Shown here: piece by piece, positions 16,080-25,126 of the stretch
Numbering within the stretch: the first letter of the stretch is position 1
How the letters are laid out: every line of letters starts with the position of its first letter
DNA from: an uncultured Phascolarctobacterium sp.
GTDB lineage: Bacteria > Bacillota > Negativicutes > Acidaminococcales > Acidaminococcaceae
DNA: 64,000 nt
Direction: 5' to 3'
Assembly: GCA_900547415.1 (NCBI GenBank)
Contig: URGS01000007.1
Location: 1 to 64,000, forward strand
The notes under the pieces: model-generated
Databases searched by the model: none
The model's input: only the letters and a program-made list of their open reading frames with translations
What the model was told of the DNA's origin: nothing
Program-made: the position numbers and the translations under genes

Positions 16080-16574
16080 ATGATTATTTATCTGGAAAAT
16101 GATCAGGATAAGATAGAAATCAGCGAATATCTTGAGGAGCGCCTGCGTGCTGGTCTTAATGCTGTAGCTAAGCTGCATAATTTATCCGAGACTACAGAGG
16201 TCGATATTACTATTGTTGATGATGAGGAAATTCACCAGCTTAATAGGGAATATCGCGATGTAGATCGTCCTACTGATGTTTTGAGCTTTGCTTTAGACGA
16301 GGACCCTGAGGATAGTGACGAGCCTGAGCTTATTGGCGGTCCTGAGGAGCATCTTTTAGGCGATATTATTATTTCTGCAGAGACTGCAGTGCGCCAGGGC
16401 GAGGAGTTCGGCCATGGTCTGGAGCGTGAAATGGTTTATCTGGCGGTGCATGGTTTATTGCATCTTTTAGGCTACGACCATATGGTTGACGAGGATAAGG
16501 TTATTATGCGTGCCAAAGAAGAGGAAGCTCTGCGTGCAATTGACCTGGCAGAGGAAAAGTTTGACCAGAAATAA
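16080..16574 (+). CDS. ybeY: Endoribonuclease YbeY (rRNA maturation)
   Basis: 164 residues. The zinc site HGLLHLLGYDH near residue 124 is the signature of the family, and TDVLSFAL lies in the middle. YbeY is a metal-dependent RNase involved in 16S rRNA 3'-end maturation and ribosome quality control. Its ATG follows directly on the phoH stop codon. The stretch EDPEDSDEPELIGGPEEH before the active site is an acidic insertion longer than in E. coli YbeY. Confidence 0.96.
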   Translation: MIIYLENDQDKIEISEYLEERLRAGLNAVAKLHNLSETTEVDITIVDDEEIHQLNREYRDVDRPTDVLSFALDEDPEDSDEPELIGGPEEHLLGDIIISAETAVRQGEEFGHGLEREMVYLAVHGLLHLLGYDHMVDEDKVIMRAKEEEALRAIDLAEEKFDQK

Positions 16575-16603
16575 GGATGAGGATGCCTAGAGGGGTTGAG
16601 GTT

Positions 16604-16990
16604 ATGCTGAACGAACGTGACCAGAAGCTTTATAAAGCAGCTGTTGAGGCAAGAGAAAGTTCTTATTCTCCGTACTCTCATTTTGCTGTAGGTGCTGCGG
16701 TGCGTACTGCTGATGGTAAGATTTATAAAGGCTGCAATATTGAAAACGGTTCCTATGGCCTTACTGTTTGTGCTGAGCGTAATGCAATTTTTGCTGCTGT
16801 TGGCGCAGGGGAGCGTGAGCTGACTGAGCTTTGCGTTGTGGCAGACACCTCTGGACCCGTATCTCCCTGTGGTGCTTGTCGTCAGGTTATGAGTGAGTTT
16901 AAGATTAGTCGCATTATTCTTACCAACCTAAAGGGTGACGTTAAGGAGATGTCACTTGAAGAAATTCTTCCATATGGGTTTGAACTTTAA
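16604..16990 (+). CDS. cdd: Cytidine deaminase
   Basis: 128 residues from ATG 16604, with AGAGGGG upstream. Starts at 16577 or 16583 would add a non-homologous tail. Converts cytidine and deoxycytidine to uridine and deoxyuridine. The zinc site is formed by TVCAERNAI (Cys and catalytic Glu) and SPCGACRQVMSEF; the substrate-binding NIENGSYG is also clear, and FAVGAAV lies near the N-terminus. Position between ybeY and era is standard for Firmicutes; the usual diacylglycerol kinase gene is absent. Confidence 0.95.
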   Translation: MLNERDQKLYKAAVEARESSYSPYSHFAVGAAVRTADGKIYKGCNIENGSYGLTVCAERNAIFAAVGAGERELTELCVVADTSGPVSPCGACRQVMSEFKISRIILTNLKGDVKEMSLEEILPYGFEL

Positions 16991-17017
16991 GTATTGGGTA
17001 TTGTGGCATGTAATGTA

Positions 17018-17192
17018 GCAATTATATTTACTCGGAGCGTATAGAAATTTTAGACCATGAGCTATTGGTACAATAGAAGCAAGGTTCGTAAAACTTTCGA
17101 CTATTACGAACAAATTTTGCCGCAGCTTCGTTTATTGTACCTAGCGAAATGGGCGTTTAAAATTTCTCTCTAGCGGAGAGTAATATAATTGC
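17018..17192. repeat. 175-bp imperfect palindrome (MITE-like or structured RNA)
   Basis: The ends GCAATTATATT (17018-17028) and AATATAATTGC (17182-17192) are perfect inverted repeats, followed inward by TACTC/GAGTA. Further nested pairs: AGAAATTTTA (17043-17052) with TAAAATTTCT (17158-17167), GCTA/TAGC, GGTACAATAG (17067-17076) with TTATTGTACC (17132-17141), GAAGC/GCTTC and GTTCGTA (17084-17090) with TACGAAC (17105-17111). The whole gap between cdd and era folds into one long hairpin. It codes for nothing. No target-site duplication is evident. Confidence 0.65.
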
Positions 17193-17237
17193 AAATAAGA
17201 TATAGTAAATTAGAATTGAAAATTACAGGAGATGATT

Positions 17238-18143
17238 ATGATAGAAAACAAGAATAAACATTACGCAGGCTTTGTAGCTATGGTTGGTCGCCCCAACGTA
17301 GGCAAATCTACCTTGACCAATAGTCTTATTGGTGAAAAAATTGCCATTATGTCCGACCGTCCCCAAACTACCCGTAACAAGATTATGTGCATTATGAATA
17401 CTAATAATGCGCAAATCATGTTCCTTGATACTCCAGGTATTCACAAGCCTCATCATAAGCTTGGCGAATATATGGTACGTACTGCAGAGGGAACTTTGCA
17501 GGAGGTTGATGTAATTCTCTTTATTGTAGATGCGACTGAAAAGCGTGGCGCAGGCGAGGATTATATTTTAGAGCTGCTGCGTAAGGTTAAAACACCGGTA
17601 ATTTTGGTTGTTAATAAAATTGACAAGCTGGCTGATAAGGGTAAGCTGTTCAAGATTATGGAGGAATACAGCAAGCAGTACAACTTTGCTGCTGTTGTTC
17701 CCGTTTCAGCTCTTAATGATGGTGAATTCCCGGGCTTAGTAAATGAAATTACTAAGCATTTGCCGGAAGGTCCTGCATATTTCCCTGAAGATATGATTAC
17801 TGACCAGCCTGAGCGTGTTATTGCAGCAGAAATGATTCGTGAAAAGGTGCTGCGTTCTACTAGAGACGAAATTCCTCACTCCATTGCTGTTGAAGTAGAG
17901 GAATTCAAAGAGCGTGACGAAGAAAATGTGTATATTCGTGCTACTATTTTCGTAGAGCGTGAATCACAAAAGGGTATTGTTATTGGTGCTAAAGGCAGTC
18001 TGCTGAAGAAAATTGGTCAGCAGGCACGCAAGGACATTGAGAACCTGCTGTACTGCAAGGTTTTCCTGGATTTATGGGTTAAGGTTAAACCTGACTGGCG
18101 TAATCAGGACAAAGCCCTGAAGCAGTTTGGCTATCGTGAATAA
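17238..18143 (+). CDS. era: GTPase Era
   Basis: 301 residues from ATG 17238; the ATG at 17232 sits directly on the GGAG site and is too close. G1 GRPNVGKST at 17-25, DTPGIH for G3, NKID for G4, and a C-terminal KH domain with VIGAKGSLLKKIGQQARKDIE and LDLWVKVKPDWRN. Era binds the 3' end of 16S rRNA and helps 30S assembly. It follows ybeY and cdd, also translation-linked, and precedes recO. Confidence 0.97.
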   Translation: MIENKNKHYAGFVAMVGRPNVGKSTLTNSLIGEKIAIMSDRPQTTRNKIMCIMNTNNAQIMFLDTPGIHKPHHKLGEYMVRTAEGTLQEVDVILFIVDATEKRGAGEDYILELLRKVKTPVILVVNKIDKLADKGKLFKIMEEYSKQYNFAAVVPVSALNDGEFPGLVNEITKHLPEGPAYFPEDMITDQPERVIAAEMIREKVLRSTRDEIPHSIAVEVEEFKERDEENVYIRATIFVERESQKGIVIGAKGSLLKKIGQQARKDIENLLYCKVFLDLWVKVKPDWRNQDKALKQFGYRE

Positions 18144-18199
18144 AAAGTTTTAAGGTATTGATTGTTTAGGAGTGATGACTTATCGACAGCGGACCAGCT

Positions 18200-19507
18200 A
18201 TGAGTACTATTATTGAGCTTGCTGTGGCAGTACTTGTAGTTTTATTAAACGGCTTTTTTGTAATTGCAGAGTTTGGCCTGGTAAGGGCACGCAGGTGGCG
18301 TTTGCAGGAGCTTTCTGAGCAAGGTGTGCCCAAGGCGGACTTAGTGCTGCGGGTTCTTGACAAGCATGAAACCTATGTGAGTGCTATTCAGCTTGGAATT
18401 ACTGCTTCTACGGTTCTTTTTGGTATTCTTGGCAGTCATTTACTGGCTAAGGTATTTATTGGTGTATGTCAGTTTGAGTTTATTTTAGCATGGCTTTTAG
18501 CTATTGTTTTAGTTGTGCTGCTGCATGTGATATTTGGCGAGCTTGTTCCTCGTGCTATTGCTGTAAGCAATGTAGAGCGTGCAGTAATGACTACACTTTA
18601 TCCTCTTATATTTTTTAATTATCTTTTGTATCCCTTTGTTATGATTTCCAGCAAGGCCTCTCTGTGTCTGCAGCGTCTTTTGGGGCTGCAAAGGCACGAG
18701 GAGGACTTATCTAAAAGTGAGGAAGAGCTGCGTGCTATTGTTAGTGCCAGTGAACAGCACGCTAAGATTGACCATTTGGAAAGTCGTATCATTGACAATG
18801 TATTCGACTTTGGCGACCGAGTTGTACGTGAGGTTATGATTCCCCGTCAGGATATGGTGTGCCTGTATACGGATGATTCGCTGACAGATAATTTGGATGT
18901 TGTCCGCAGCAGCCGTCATACCCGTTATCCTCTTTGTGTTGAGGAGAAGGATAATGTTATCGGCTTTGTAAGTGTACGTGACTTGGTTGGTATTAAGGCC
19001 GGAACTACTGAATTTGATTTGCGCCGTGTAATGCGTCCTCTGATTGTAGTACCGGAGGCGATGCCCATTTCTCGCGCCCTGACCATGATGCAGCAGAAGC
19101 ATGTTCAGATGGTACTGGTTGCTGATGAGTATGGTGGAACTGCGGGTATAATTACTGTTGAGGATATTGTTGAAGAAATTGTTGGTGAAATTCAGGACGA
19201 GCATGAGGCTGAGGAACCAGCGGATATTGTAGCCTTGACAGGGGGAGCATATGAATTTGATGGAATGGTGCTTCTAGACGACGTGGCAGAGGAGCTGGAC
19301 ATTGAATTTGATGACCCGGAGGAGGATACAATCGGCGGTTATGTTTTTGGCCTTTTAGGGCGCAAGCCGGAGAAGGACGATGTTGTAGAAAGTGACGGCT
19401 ATTCCTTTAAAATTCTTGCTGCGGAAGGCTTCCGTGTGCTTAGGGTTTTAGCTGTACCTATGAATAAACAGCCAAAGACTGAAGTAAAAACGTCTGAGGA
19501 AGATTAA
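18200..19507 (+). CDS. CNNM/CorC-type membrane protein with CBS domains
   Basis: 435 residues. The N-terminal CNNM domain has about four membrane spans (IIELAVAVLVVLLNGFFV with the FFVIAEFGLVRAR motif, later LAWLLAIVLVVLLHVIFGE). A CBS pair follows (VREVMIPRQDMVCLY and MRPLIVVPEAMPISRAL), then DEYGGTAGIITVEDIVEEIVGEI, and a CorC-HlyC transporter-associated domain at the C-terminus. Such proteins are linked to magnesium or cobalt efflux or resistance; the older 'hemolysin' name is misleading. No strong ribosome binding site is adjacent to the ATG at 18200; CGGAC is the best candidate. Confidence 0.9.
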   Translation: MSTIIELAVAVLVVLLNGFFVIAEFGLVRARRWRLQELSEQGVPKADLVLRVLDKHETYVSAIQLGITASTVLFGILGSHLLAKVFIGVCQFEFILAWLLAIVLVVLLHVIFGELVPRAIAVSNVERAVMTTLYPLIFFNYLLYPFVMISSKASLCLQRLLGLQRHEEDLSKSEEELRAIVSASEQHAKIDHLESRIIDNVFDFGDRVVREVMIPRQDMVCLYTDDSLTDNLDVVRSSRHTRYPLCVEEKDNVIGFVSVRDLVGIKAGTTEFDLRRVMRPLIVVPEAMPISRALTMMQQKHVQMVLVADEYGGTAGIITVEDIVEEIVGEIQDEHEAEEPADIVALTGGAYEFDGMVLLDDVAEELDIEFDDPEEDTIGGYVFGLLGRKPEKDDVVESDGYSFKILAAEGFRVLRVLAVPMNKQPKTEVKTSEED

Positions 19508-19508
19508 T

Positions 19509-20264
19509 ATGGATAGTTCTGTTTTGCAGGATGAGGCTTTTATCCTGCACGTAAAAAATTGGCAGACTGCTGATAAATATGTGGTATGCTTTACAAAGGA
19601 GCATGGCAAGCTGCGCTTTATAGCATATGGCGCCCGCTATCCCAAGAATGTTGCAGGTCGTCTGCTGCAGCCCTTTGCTTGGCTTAATGTGGACGTGCAG
19701 CAGGGACAAAAGCTGGATAAGCTGCGGAGCTGTGAGCTATGCACTCTTCCTAAAGCTATGAATATCGAGCAAATGGCATATGGCGCAGTTGTTGCAGAGC
19801 TGACGGCGCTTTTTACAGAGGACAAGGCTCCTCAGCCAGAGCTGTATCAGCTTTTGGCAGATACTTTTAAGATTATTTTGGAGCGCAACCCTCGTATTGT
19901 AATTTTATCCTTTGCCATTAAACTTTTGGATTTGACTGGCTTTGCACCTCAGCTCGAACAATGTGTAAGCTGCGGCAGAGAAATAGAGGACCATGAGGAC
20001 TGTTGGTTTAGTCCGCTTCAGGGAGGTTCTATTTGTACGGAGTGCCGCCAAAGCCTTAGTGGTGATGGCTTGGAGCATTGTGCAGCCTCTACACGAGAAT
20101 TTTGGCGAACTTTGGCAGCCTTGGATTTTGTGCAGCCGCAGCATTTTACTGTACAGGGAAGCTCACTTATGGAGCTGGAAAAAATACTTCTGCGTTATAT
20201 ATACTTTCAGACAGATAAGCCTCTGAAGAGTATGGATTTTATCCGTCAGCTTAATATGAAGTAA
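19509..20264 (+). CDS. recO: DNA repair protein RecO
   Basis: 251 residues: an N-terminal OB fold (AFILHVKNWQTADKYVVCFTKEHGKLRFIAYGAR), a helical middle, and a zinc finger CVSCGRE...CTECRQ near residue 140-180. RecO with RecR loads RecA onto SSB-coated single-stranded DNA. The ATG comes one base after the upstream stop, so it is co-transcribed. Era-recO-glyQS order is conserved in many Firmicutes. Confidence 0.95.
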   Translation: MDSSVLQDEAFILHVKNWQTADKYVVCFTKEHGKLRFIAYGARYPKNVAGRLLQPFAWLNVDVQQGQKLDKLRSCELCTLPKAMNIEQMAYGAVVAELTALFTEDKAPQPELYQLLADTFKIILERNPRIVILSFAIKLLDLTGFAPQLEQCVSCGREIEDHEDCWFSPLQGGSICTECRQSLSGDGLEHCAASTREFWRTLAALDFVQPQHFTVQGSSLMELEKILLRYIYFQTDKPLKSMDFIRQLNMK

Positions 20265-20280
20265 ATTTTACAATGCCTGA

Positions 20281-20309
20281 TTGACAAGCTTATTTAAAAA
20301 TTATATACT
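20281..20309 (+). promoter_or_regulatory. glyQS promoter
   Basis: TTGACA (20281-20286), 17-base spacer, TATACT (20304-20309), close to consensus, directly upstream of the T-box. Confidence 0.85.
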
Positions 20310-20315
20310 ATAACC

Positions 20316-20460
20316 TAAGCTATGAAGAAGAGGAGTAGCCTGCAAGCTAAGCGAGTCGGGATGGTGTAAGCCGACAGGGCGGGTGAAGGCACTTTGGAGC
20401 CGTAAATTAACATTGTATTGAGGCGGACTGCTAAGGCAGTCAAGCAGGGTGGAACCGCGG
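20316..20460 (+). promoter_or_regulatory. Glycine T-box leader
   Basis: The T-box sequence AGGGTGGAACCGCGG lies at about 20445-20459. Upstream is a Stem I region with a specifier loop reading GAAGGCAC; the GGC codon at 20388-20390 is the glycine specifier, which matches the downstream glycyl-tRNA synthetase genes. Uncharged tRNA-Gly should pair with the T-box and prevent formation of the terminator at 20472. Confidence 0.93.
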
Positions 20461-20471
20461 AGTACGTGATA

Positions 20472-20522
20472 GCATCTCCGTCCCTGTAACTTTAAAGTTA
20501 CGGGACGCAGGTGCTTTTTTGT
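20472..20522 (+). terminator. T-box regulated terminator
   Basis: Long stem running from GCATCT through CGTCCCTGTAAC to GTTACGGGACG and AGGTGC, ending in TTTTTTGTTTT. The 5' arm overlaps the antiterminator partner region, as expected. Confidence 0.9.
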
Positions 20523-20575
20523 TTTCCCTGAAAGCTGAGCAGTCGTCTTTGTAACAGAAATATAGGAGGCAGAAC

Positions 20576-21457
20576 ATGGATTTTCAAACAATCATTTTGA
20601 AACTGCAAAAGTTTTGGGCTGAACAAAACTGCATTATGGCACAGCCCTACGACGTAGAAAAAGGTGCAGGTACCATGAACCCCAACACCTTTTTGCGTGT
20701 ATTAGGTCCTGAACCCTGGCGTGTGGCTTATGTAGAGCCTTCACGCCGTCCGGCTGACGGACGTTATGGTGACAACCCTAACCGTCTGTTCCAGCATCAT
20801 CAATTCCAAGTAATCGTAAAACCTTCTCCGGAAAACATTCAGGAGCTCTATCTCCAGAGCCTTGAAGAACTGGGCATTCGTCAAGAGGAACATGATATCC
20901 GCTTTGTAGAGGATAACTGGGAATCTCCGACTTTGGGTGCTTGGGGCCTGGGCTGGGAGGTTTGGCTGGATGGTATGGAAATTACCCAATTCACCTACTT
21001 CCAACAAGTTGGCAGCATTGATGTTAAGCCTGTAACCGTAGAAATTACCTACGGCCTTGAGCGTCTTGCTATGTATATCCAAGGCGTAGAAAACGTATAC
21101 GATATTAAATGGGTTGGCGACGTAACCTATGGTGACGTATTCCACACCAACGAGGTTGAACAATCCTACTACAACTTCCAAATTGCTGATACTGCATTGC
21201 TGTTTGATCTGTTCAACAAATATGAAGCTGAAGCTAAACGCGTAATCGAGCTGGGCTACATCCGTCCTGCTTATGATTATGTTTTGAAATGCTCTCATAC
21301 CTTTAACCTGCTGGATTCCCGCGGCGCAATCAGCGTAAGCGAGCGTACTGCCTATATTGGCCGCGTACGTGCAATGGCACGTCTGTGTGCAGCTGCTTAT
21401 GTTAAACAGCGCGAAGAGCTGGGCTTCCCGCTCTGCAAGAAAGGGGAGGTAAAATAA
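20576..21457 (+). CDS. glyQ: Glycyl-tRNA synthetase alpha subunit
   Basis: 293 residues, catalytic subunit of the alpha2-beta2 glycyl-tRNA synthetase. It opens with the family hallmark [19 protein letters not shown] and [20 protein letters not shown], followed by [20 protein letters not shown] (motif 2 region) and [13 protein letters not shown] (motif 3). Codon use is strongly biased. The stop overlaps the glyS start by one base (TAATG). Confidence 0.98.
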   Translation: MDFQTIILKLQKFWAEQNCIMAQPYDVEKGAGTMNPNTFLRVLGPEPWRVAYVEPSRRPADGRYGDNPNRLFQHHQFQVIVKPSPENIQELYLQSLEELGIRQEEHDIRFVEDNWESPTLGAWGLGWEVWLDGMEITQFTYFQQVGSIDVKPVTVEITYGLERLAMYIQGVENVYDIKWVGDVTYGDVFHTNEVEQSYYNFQIADTALLFDLFNKYEAEAKRVIELGYIRPAYDYVLKCSHTFNLLDSRGAISVSERTAYIGRVRAMARLCAAAYVKQREELGFPLCKKGEVK

Positions 21458-23643
21458 TGGAAAAGTTACTGTTTGAAATTGGTACTGAAGAAATTCCTGC
21501 GAAGTTTATGCCTGGTATTTTAGCTCAGCTGAAAGAGCTGGCTGAAAAGAAAATGACCGAGCTGCGTATTCCCTTTGAAGGTGTACGTGTATTGGGTACT
21601 CCTCGCCGTATGACATTTATTGCTGACGGTGTTGCTGAAACTCAGGCTGATACTGTTGTAGAAGCAAAGGGTCCCTCCGTACAAATCGCCTACAAGGGCG
21701 GCGAAGCAACCAGAGCTGCTCAAGGCTTTGCTCGTGGTCAGGGCGTTGAGGTAGCTGATCTGGTGGTTCGTGATAATTATGTATATGCTGTTAAGCATTT
21801 GGCTGGCGAATCTGTTGAAAAGCTGCTCCCCGGCCTGCTGATGGATATTCTTAATTCTCTGAGCTTCCCGAAAACCATGCGCTGGGCTGACCATGAATTC
21901 CGTTTCGTTCGTCCTATCCGCTGGATTGTAGCTCTTTTCGGTGATGATGTAATTCCTGTAGAAATTACTGGCGTAACCTCCAGCAAATTCTCTCGCGGTC
22001 ATCGTTTTCTTCGTCCTTCTGTAAAGGATGCTGCTAAGGAACAAGAAATCGAGGATTTGGATTCTGCTATTGAGGCTGCTAAAAACTTCTTTGGCAAAAC
22101 TGCAAGCAAGGTTAAAAACACTGTTGCTTCTGCTGTAATGAAAACCTATAGTGCAGTAGAAATTCCTAACGCTGACGCTTATGAAAAGGTTCTCTATGAA
22201 AACTTTGTCATGGTTGACCAGGACGCACGTCGTGAGCTGATTCGTAAGCAGGTAACTGATATGGGTATCGCTGTAGGCGGTCACGCTGAAATCAACGAGG
22301 ACCTGCTTGAAGAGGTTAACTATCTTGTTGAATGGCCTACTGCTCTTTGCGGTAACTTTGAAGAAAAATATTTGTCTCTGCCTAAGGAATGTGTAATCAC
22401 CCCTATGCGTGAGCATCAGCGTTATTTCCCTGTACTTGATGAAAACGGCGAACTTCTGAACCGCTTCATCACCGTTCGTAATGGCGGCGCTGAACATCTT
22501 GAGGTTGTTGCTCATGGTAATGAACGCGTTCTGCGTGCTCGTCTGAGCGATGCTGAATTCTTCTTCAATGAAGACCTTAAGGTTAGCCAGGAATCTCGTC
22601 TGGAGAAGCTGAAAACCGTATCCTTCCAAGAAGGCTTGGGCAATATGTACGACAAGAGCCAACGCCTTGTTCAAGCTGCTAATATGATTGCCTTCGGCAT
22701 GAACTGTAAGGTTGATAAAGAAAAGCTGGAGCGCACTGCACTTCTGGCTAAAACTGACCTGGTTGCAGGTATGGTTATTGAATTTACTGAGCTCCAGGGC
22801 GTAATGGGCCGCGAATATGCTAAGCTTGCTGGCGAAGCTCCCGAAGTTGCAACCGGTATTTTTGAGCATTATCTGCCTCGCTTTGCTGGCGATGAGCTGC
22901 CTGCTTCTCATATTGGCCGTATTGTTGGTATTGCTGATAAGCTGGATAACATCTGCGCAACCTTTAGCCGCGGTATGGCTCCTACTGGCTCTCAGGACCC
23001 ATATGCACTCCGTCGTCAGGCTTTGGGTGTAATTAATATTATTCTTGATGCTGATTATCATATGTCTCTGTATAAAATGGTTGGCGGTATGATGTATCTT
23101 CTGAATATTCCTACTGACAAGGCTGGTGCTCTGGTTAAACAAATCTGCGAATTTATCCGTATGCGTCTGAAGAACATGCTGATTGACCAAGGTATCCGTT
23201 ATGACGTAGTAGATGCAGTTCTGGCTGAAGAACGCAATGATGATTTGGCTGACCTGTATAAGCGCGCTCTGGCTCTTAACGCCTTTGTTACCTCTGAAGA
23301 TGCTCCTGCTCTGCTTCAGGCAGCTACCCGCGTATCCAACCTGTGCAAGAAAATTGAAGAGGAAACCGCTATTAACAATGGCCTGTTCGTAAATCCTGCA
23401 GAAAATGCTCTGCATGAAGCTGTTCTGGCTGCAAGCAAGGAAATTCTGACCCTTGAAGTGCATTATGACTACGCTGGCGTTTTAGCTGAGGCTGTTAAGC
23501 TGGTTGCTCCTGTCAACAAATTCTTTGAAGATGTTATGGTTATGGACGAGGACGTTCGCGTTAAGAACAACCGTCTGGCACTGCTGTCTGCTGTTAAGGA
23601 TGTAACCCATGCAGTTGGCGATCTGAGTGCTATCGTTCAATAA
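21457..23643 (+). CDS. glyS: Glycyl-tRNA synthetase beta subunit
   Basis: 728 residues, about 40 longer than E. coli GlyS. It binds tRNA-Gly and contributes to editing-like and anticodon functions. The N-terminus LLFEIGTEEIPAKFMP and the HEFRFVRPIRWIVAL and SRGHRFL motifs are typical, as are TPMREHQRYFPV and the DPYALRRQALGV block. Between GHRFLRP and the usual YEKVLYENFVMVD there is an extra Lys/Ala/Glu-rich segment of roughly 45 residues (about 189-236) that standard GlyS lacks. It is in frame, and the rest is intact. Terminator at 23674. Confidence 0.97.
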   Translation: MEKLLFEIGTEEIPAKFMPGILAQLKELAEKKMTELRIPFEGVRVLGTPRRMTFIADGVAETQADTVVEAKGPSVQIAYKGGEATRAAQGFARGQGVEVADLVVRDNYVYAVKHLAGESVEKLLPGLLMDILNSLSFPKTMRWADHEFRFVRPIRWIVALFGDDVIPVEITGVTSSKFSRGHRFLRPSVKDAAKEQEIEDLDSAIEAAKNFFGKTASKVKNTVASAVMKTYSAVEIPNADAYEKVLYENFVMVDQDARRELIRKQVTDMGIAVGGHAEINEDLLEEVNYLVEWPTALCGNFEEKYLSLPKECVITPMREHQRYFPVLDENGELLNRFITVRNGGAEHLEVVAHGNERVLRARLSDAEFFFNEDLKVSQESRLEKLKTVSFQEGLGNMYDKSQRLVQAANMIAFGMNCKVDKEKLERTALLAKTDLVAGMVIEFTELQGVMGREYAKLAGEAPEVATGIFEHYLPRFAGDELPASHIGRIVGIADKLDNICATFSRGMAPTGSQDPYALRRQALGVINIILDADYHMSLYKMVGGMMYLLNIPTDKAGALVKQICEFIRMRLKNMLIDQGIRYDVVDAVLAEERNDDLADLYKRALALNAFVTSEDAPALLQAATRVSNLCKKIEEETAINNGLFVNPAENALHEAVLAASKEILTLEVHYDYAGVLAEAVKLVAPVNKFFEDVMVMDEDVRVKNNRLALLSAVKDVTHAVGDLSAIVQ

Positions 23644-23673
23644 TAAGTAAATATAATTTGCTCTCCGAAGTCT

Positions 23674-23716
23674 AAAGACTGCAGTATGGCGTTGGCTGTA
23701 CTGCAGTCTTTTTTAG
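23674..23716 (+). terminator. glyQS terminator
   Basis: Perfect 13-bp stem AAAGACTGCAGTA/TACTGCAGTCTTT with a 12-base loop and T run. Confidence 0.95.
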
Positions 23717-23765
23717 TCTTGGGTGCTAAAAGATAGTATAAGCAGGGGAGGAATGCTTCTATAGC

Positions 23766-23794
23766 TTTACATTACCACTAATGCTTAATATAAT
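23766..23794 (+). promoter_or_regulatory. Promoter of the SH3-like gene pair
   Basis: TTTACA (23766-23771), 17-base spacer, TATAAT (23789-23794). No other structure is evident between here and the start at 23871. Confidence 0.7.
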
Positions 23795-23870
23795 AGTAGT
23801 AATAATCATGAACAATAAGAGTGTAGTCATGGCTTCTATCAAGAAAGTATAAGCTTGGAGGATAACTATT

Positions 23871-24596
23871 ATGAGTATTTTTGGCAAGTCTAAAAGTAAT
23901 AGCGGCGAGGGTTCAAAGCTGAAGGATTTTCTGAGAAATCAAAATATAGATGATGCGGAAATTTTATCAGAGAAGCTTAATGAGCAGGATAACCATAAAT
24001 CTAAAGGCTTCAGCTTTGCTTTAGGAAAGCATGGACTTTGGGCTGCATGCCTGATAGGAGGTCTATTAGTAGGCTTTGTTTATAGTCATTTTTTTGCTTT
24101 TTCCGGAGGTGGACGCTTTAATTCCTATGATGCAGCTGCACTGACTCAAAATGTGCAGTTGAGCAAGGCTGAAAGAGTAAAATATGTAAGTGCTATTTTG
24201 CATAGTGATGTTGATGTCTATAATCTTCCGTCAGATGTATCCGGTTCTGTAATTGGAAAATTAAGCAGGGATATGAAAGTGGAGAATTTGGGATTAGTGC
24301 CAAGCCTTGACACCAAGGAGAATGTTGGCATTACTCGCTTTGATATTAAGATTTCCCGTCTGTTTTCTAAATCTTTTGTAATTCCTGAAGGAACAGAGGT
24401 TAATTTATTAGGCTATAATAGCTCTACAGGGGAATATGACGCTAATGTTTCTCTCAATGGCAAAATTCACAGCATTACAGTTAATTCCAACGAAGTCAAG
24501 CTGCCTTACATTCGTGGCTGGGTGAAGGTGCGAATGGAAAATGGCCAAGAGGGCTACGTGTACGGCGATGCTGTATCTGTAAAGACATTGAAATGA
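23871..24596 (+). CDS. Membrane-anchored protein with SH3b-like domain
   Basis: 241 residues, not recognised as a named protein. A polar N-terminal cytoplasmic segment of about 50 residues is followed by one membrane span (about 54-75, GLWAACLIGGLLVGFVYSHF), placing the rest outside. The external part has features of a bacterial SH3b domain: DVDVYNLPSDVSGSVIGKLS early and GWVKVRMENGQEGYVYGDAV at the end, with an unusually long insertion between. SH3b domains often bind cell-wall peptides. It is followed 11 bases later by another SH3-like protein, so the two likely act together. Confidence 0.6.
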   Translation: MSIFGKSKSNSGEGSKLKDFLRNQNIDDAEILSEKLNEQDNHKSKGFSFALGKHGLWAACLIGGLLVGFVYSHFFAFSGGGRFNSYDAAALTQNVQLSKAERVKYVSAILHSDVDVYNLPSDVSGSVIGKLSRDMKVENLGLVPSLDTKENVGITRFDIKISRLFSKSFVIPEGTEVNLLGYNSSTGEYDANVSLNGKIHSITVNSNEVKLPYIRGWVKVRMENGQEGYVYGDAVSVKTLK

Positions 24597-24607
24597 GGTG
24601 AAGTGTC

Positions 24608-25093
24608 GTGAAGAAAGCTATTACGATTGCAATGGCGGCTGTTTTGCTTATAGCAGGTATTTTTACAGGCAGCAAAATAGGTGGACAGAATACTGAAAGT
24701 ATGCATTTGAAATCAGGTACAGCTATGTACGTAAAGCCTACAGCCTATGCAGACTATAAGATGCTGCCTCAAAATGATGACGTTACTGTTCTGGAGAAGG
24801 TGAAGTTCGGAGCTCCGACTATGGTATACGTTAATGACGATATTACTGCTAAGGCAGAAAATGGAGAAACATATCGACTTAAAAAGGGATGCTTCTTTAA
24901 ATTTGTCGGCGTCAACGAGGCTGAGGATATGGTGACATTGTTTGTCGATACAGATAATGGCAATCATATTCAGCTAATAGTACCTAAGCAAAAGGTGTAT
25001 CCTGTTGACGAAGGCCAATGGATTAGAGTAAAAGATGATTCCCTAGGCGAAAGATGGGTTCGCAGTCAAAGCTCCTGGTATGATAATGTGTAA
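24608..25093 (+). CDS. Exported protein with SH3-like domain
   Basis: 161 residues from a GTG start at 24608 behind GAGGTG. A signal peptide or N-terminal anchor is clear (KKAITIAMAAVLLIAGIFTG). The rest is a beta-rich domain starting GTAMYVKPTAYADYKMLPQN and ending QWIRVKDDSLGERWVRS, which resembles an SH3b fold, as in its neighbour. No catalytic motif is seen and no function is assigned. The pair has its own promoter and a terminator at 25127. Confidence 0.55.
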   Translation: MKKAITIAMAAVLLIAGIFTGSKIGGQNTESMHLKSGTAMYVKPTAYADYKMLPQNDDVTVLEKVKFGAPTMVYVNDDITAKAENGETYRLKKGCFFKFVGVNEAEDMVTLFVDTDNGNHIQLIVPKQKVYPVDEGQWIRVKDDSLGERWVRSQSSWYDNV

Positions 25094-25126
25094 GCATACG
25101 ATAGAATAAAGTTGCTTTGTGAAGTG

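Noticed and set aside
21520..23463. A 647-codon open frame on the minus strand
   Set aside because: It is the antisense shadow of glyS, which has strong family motifs and codon bias; the minus frame has no ribosome binding site or recognisable domain.
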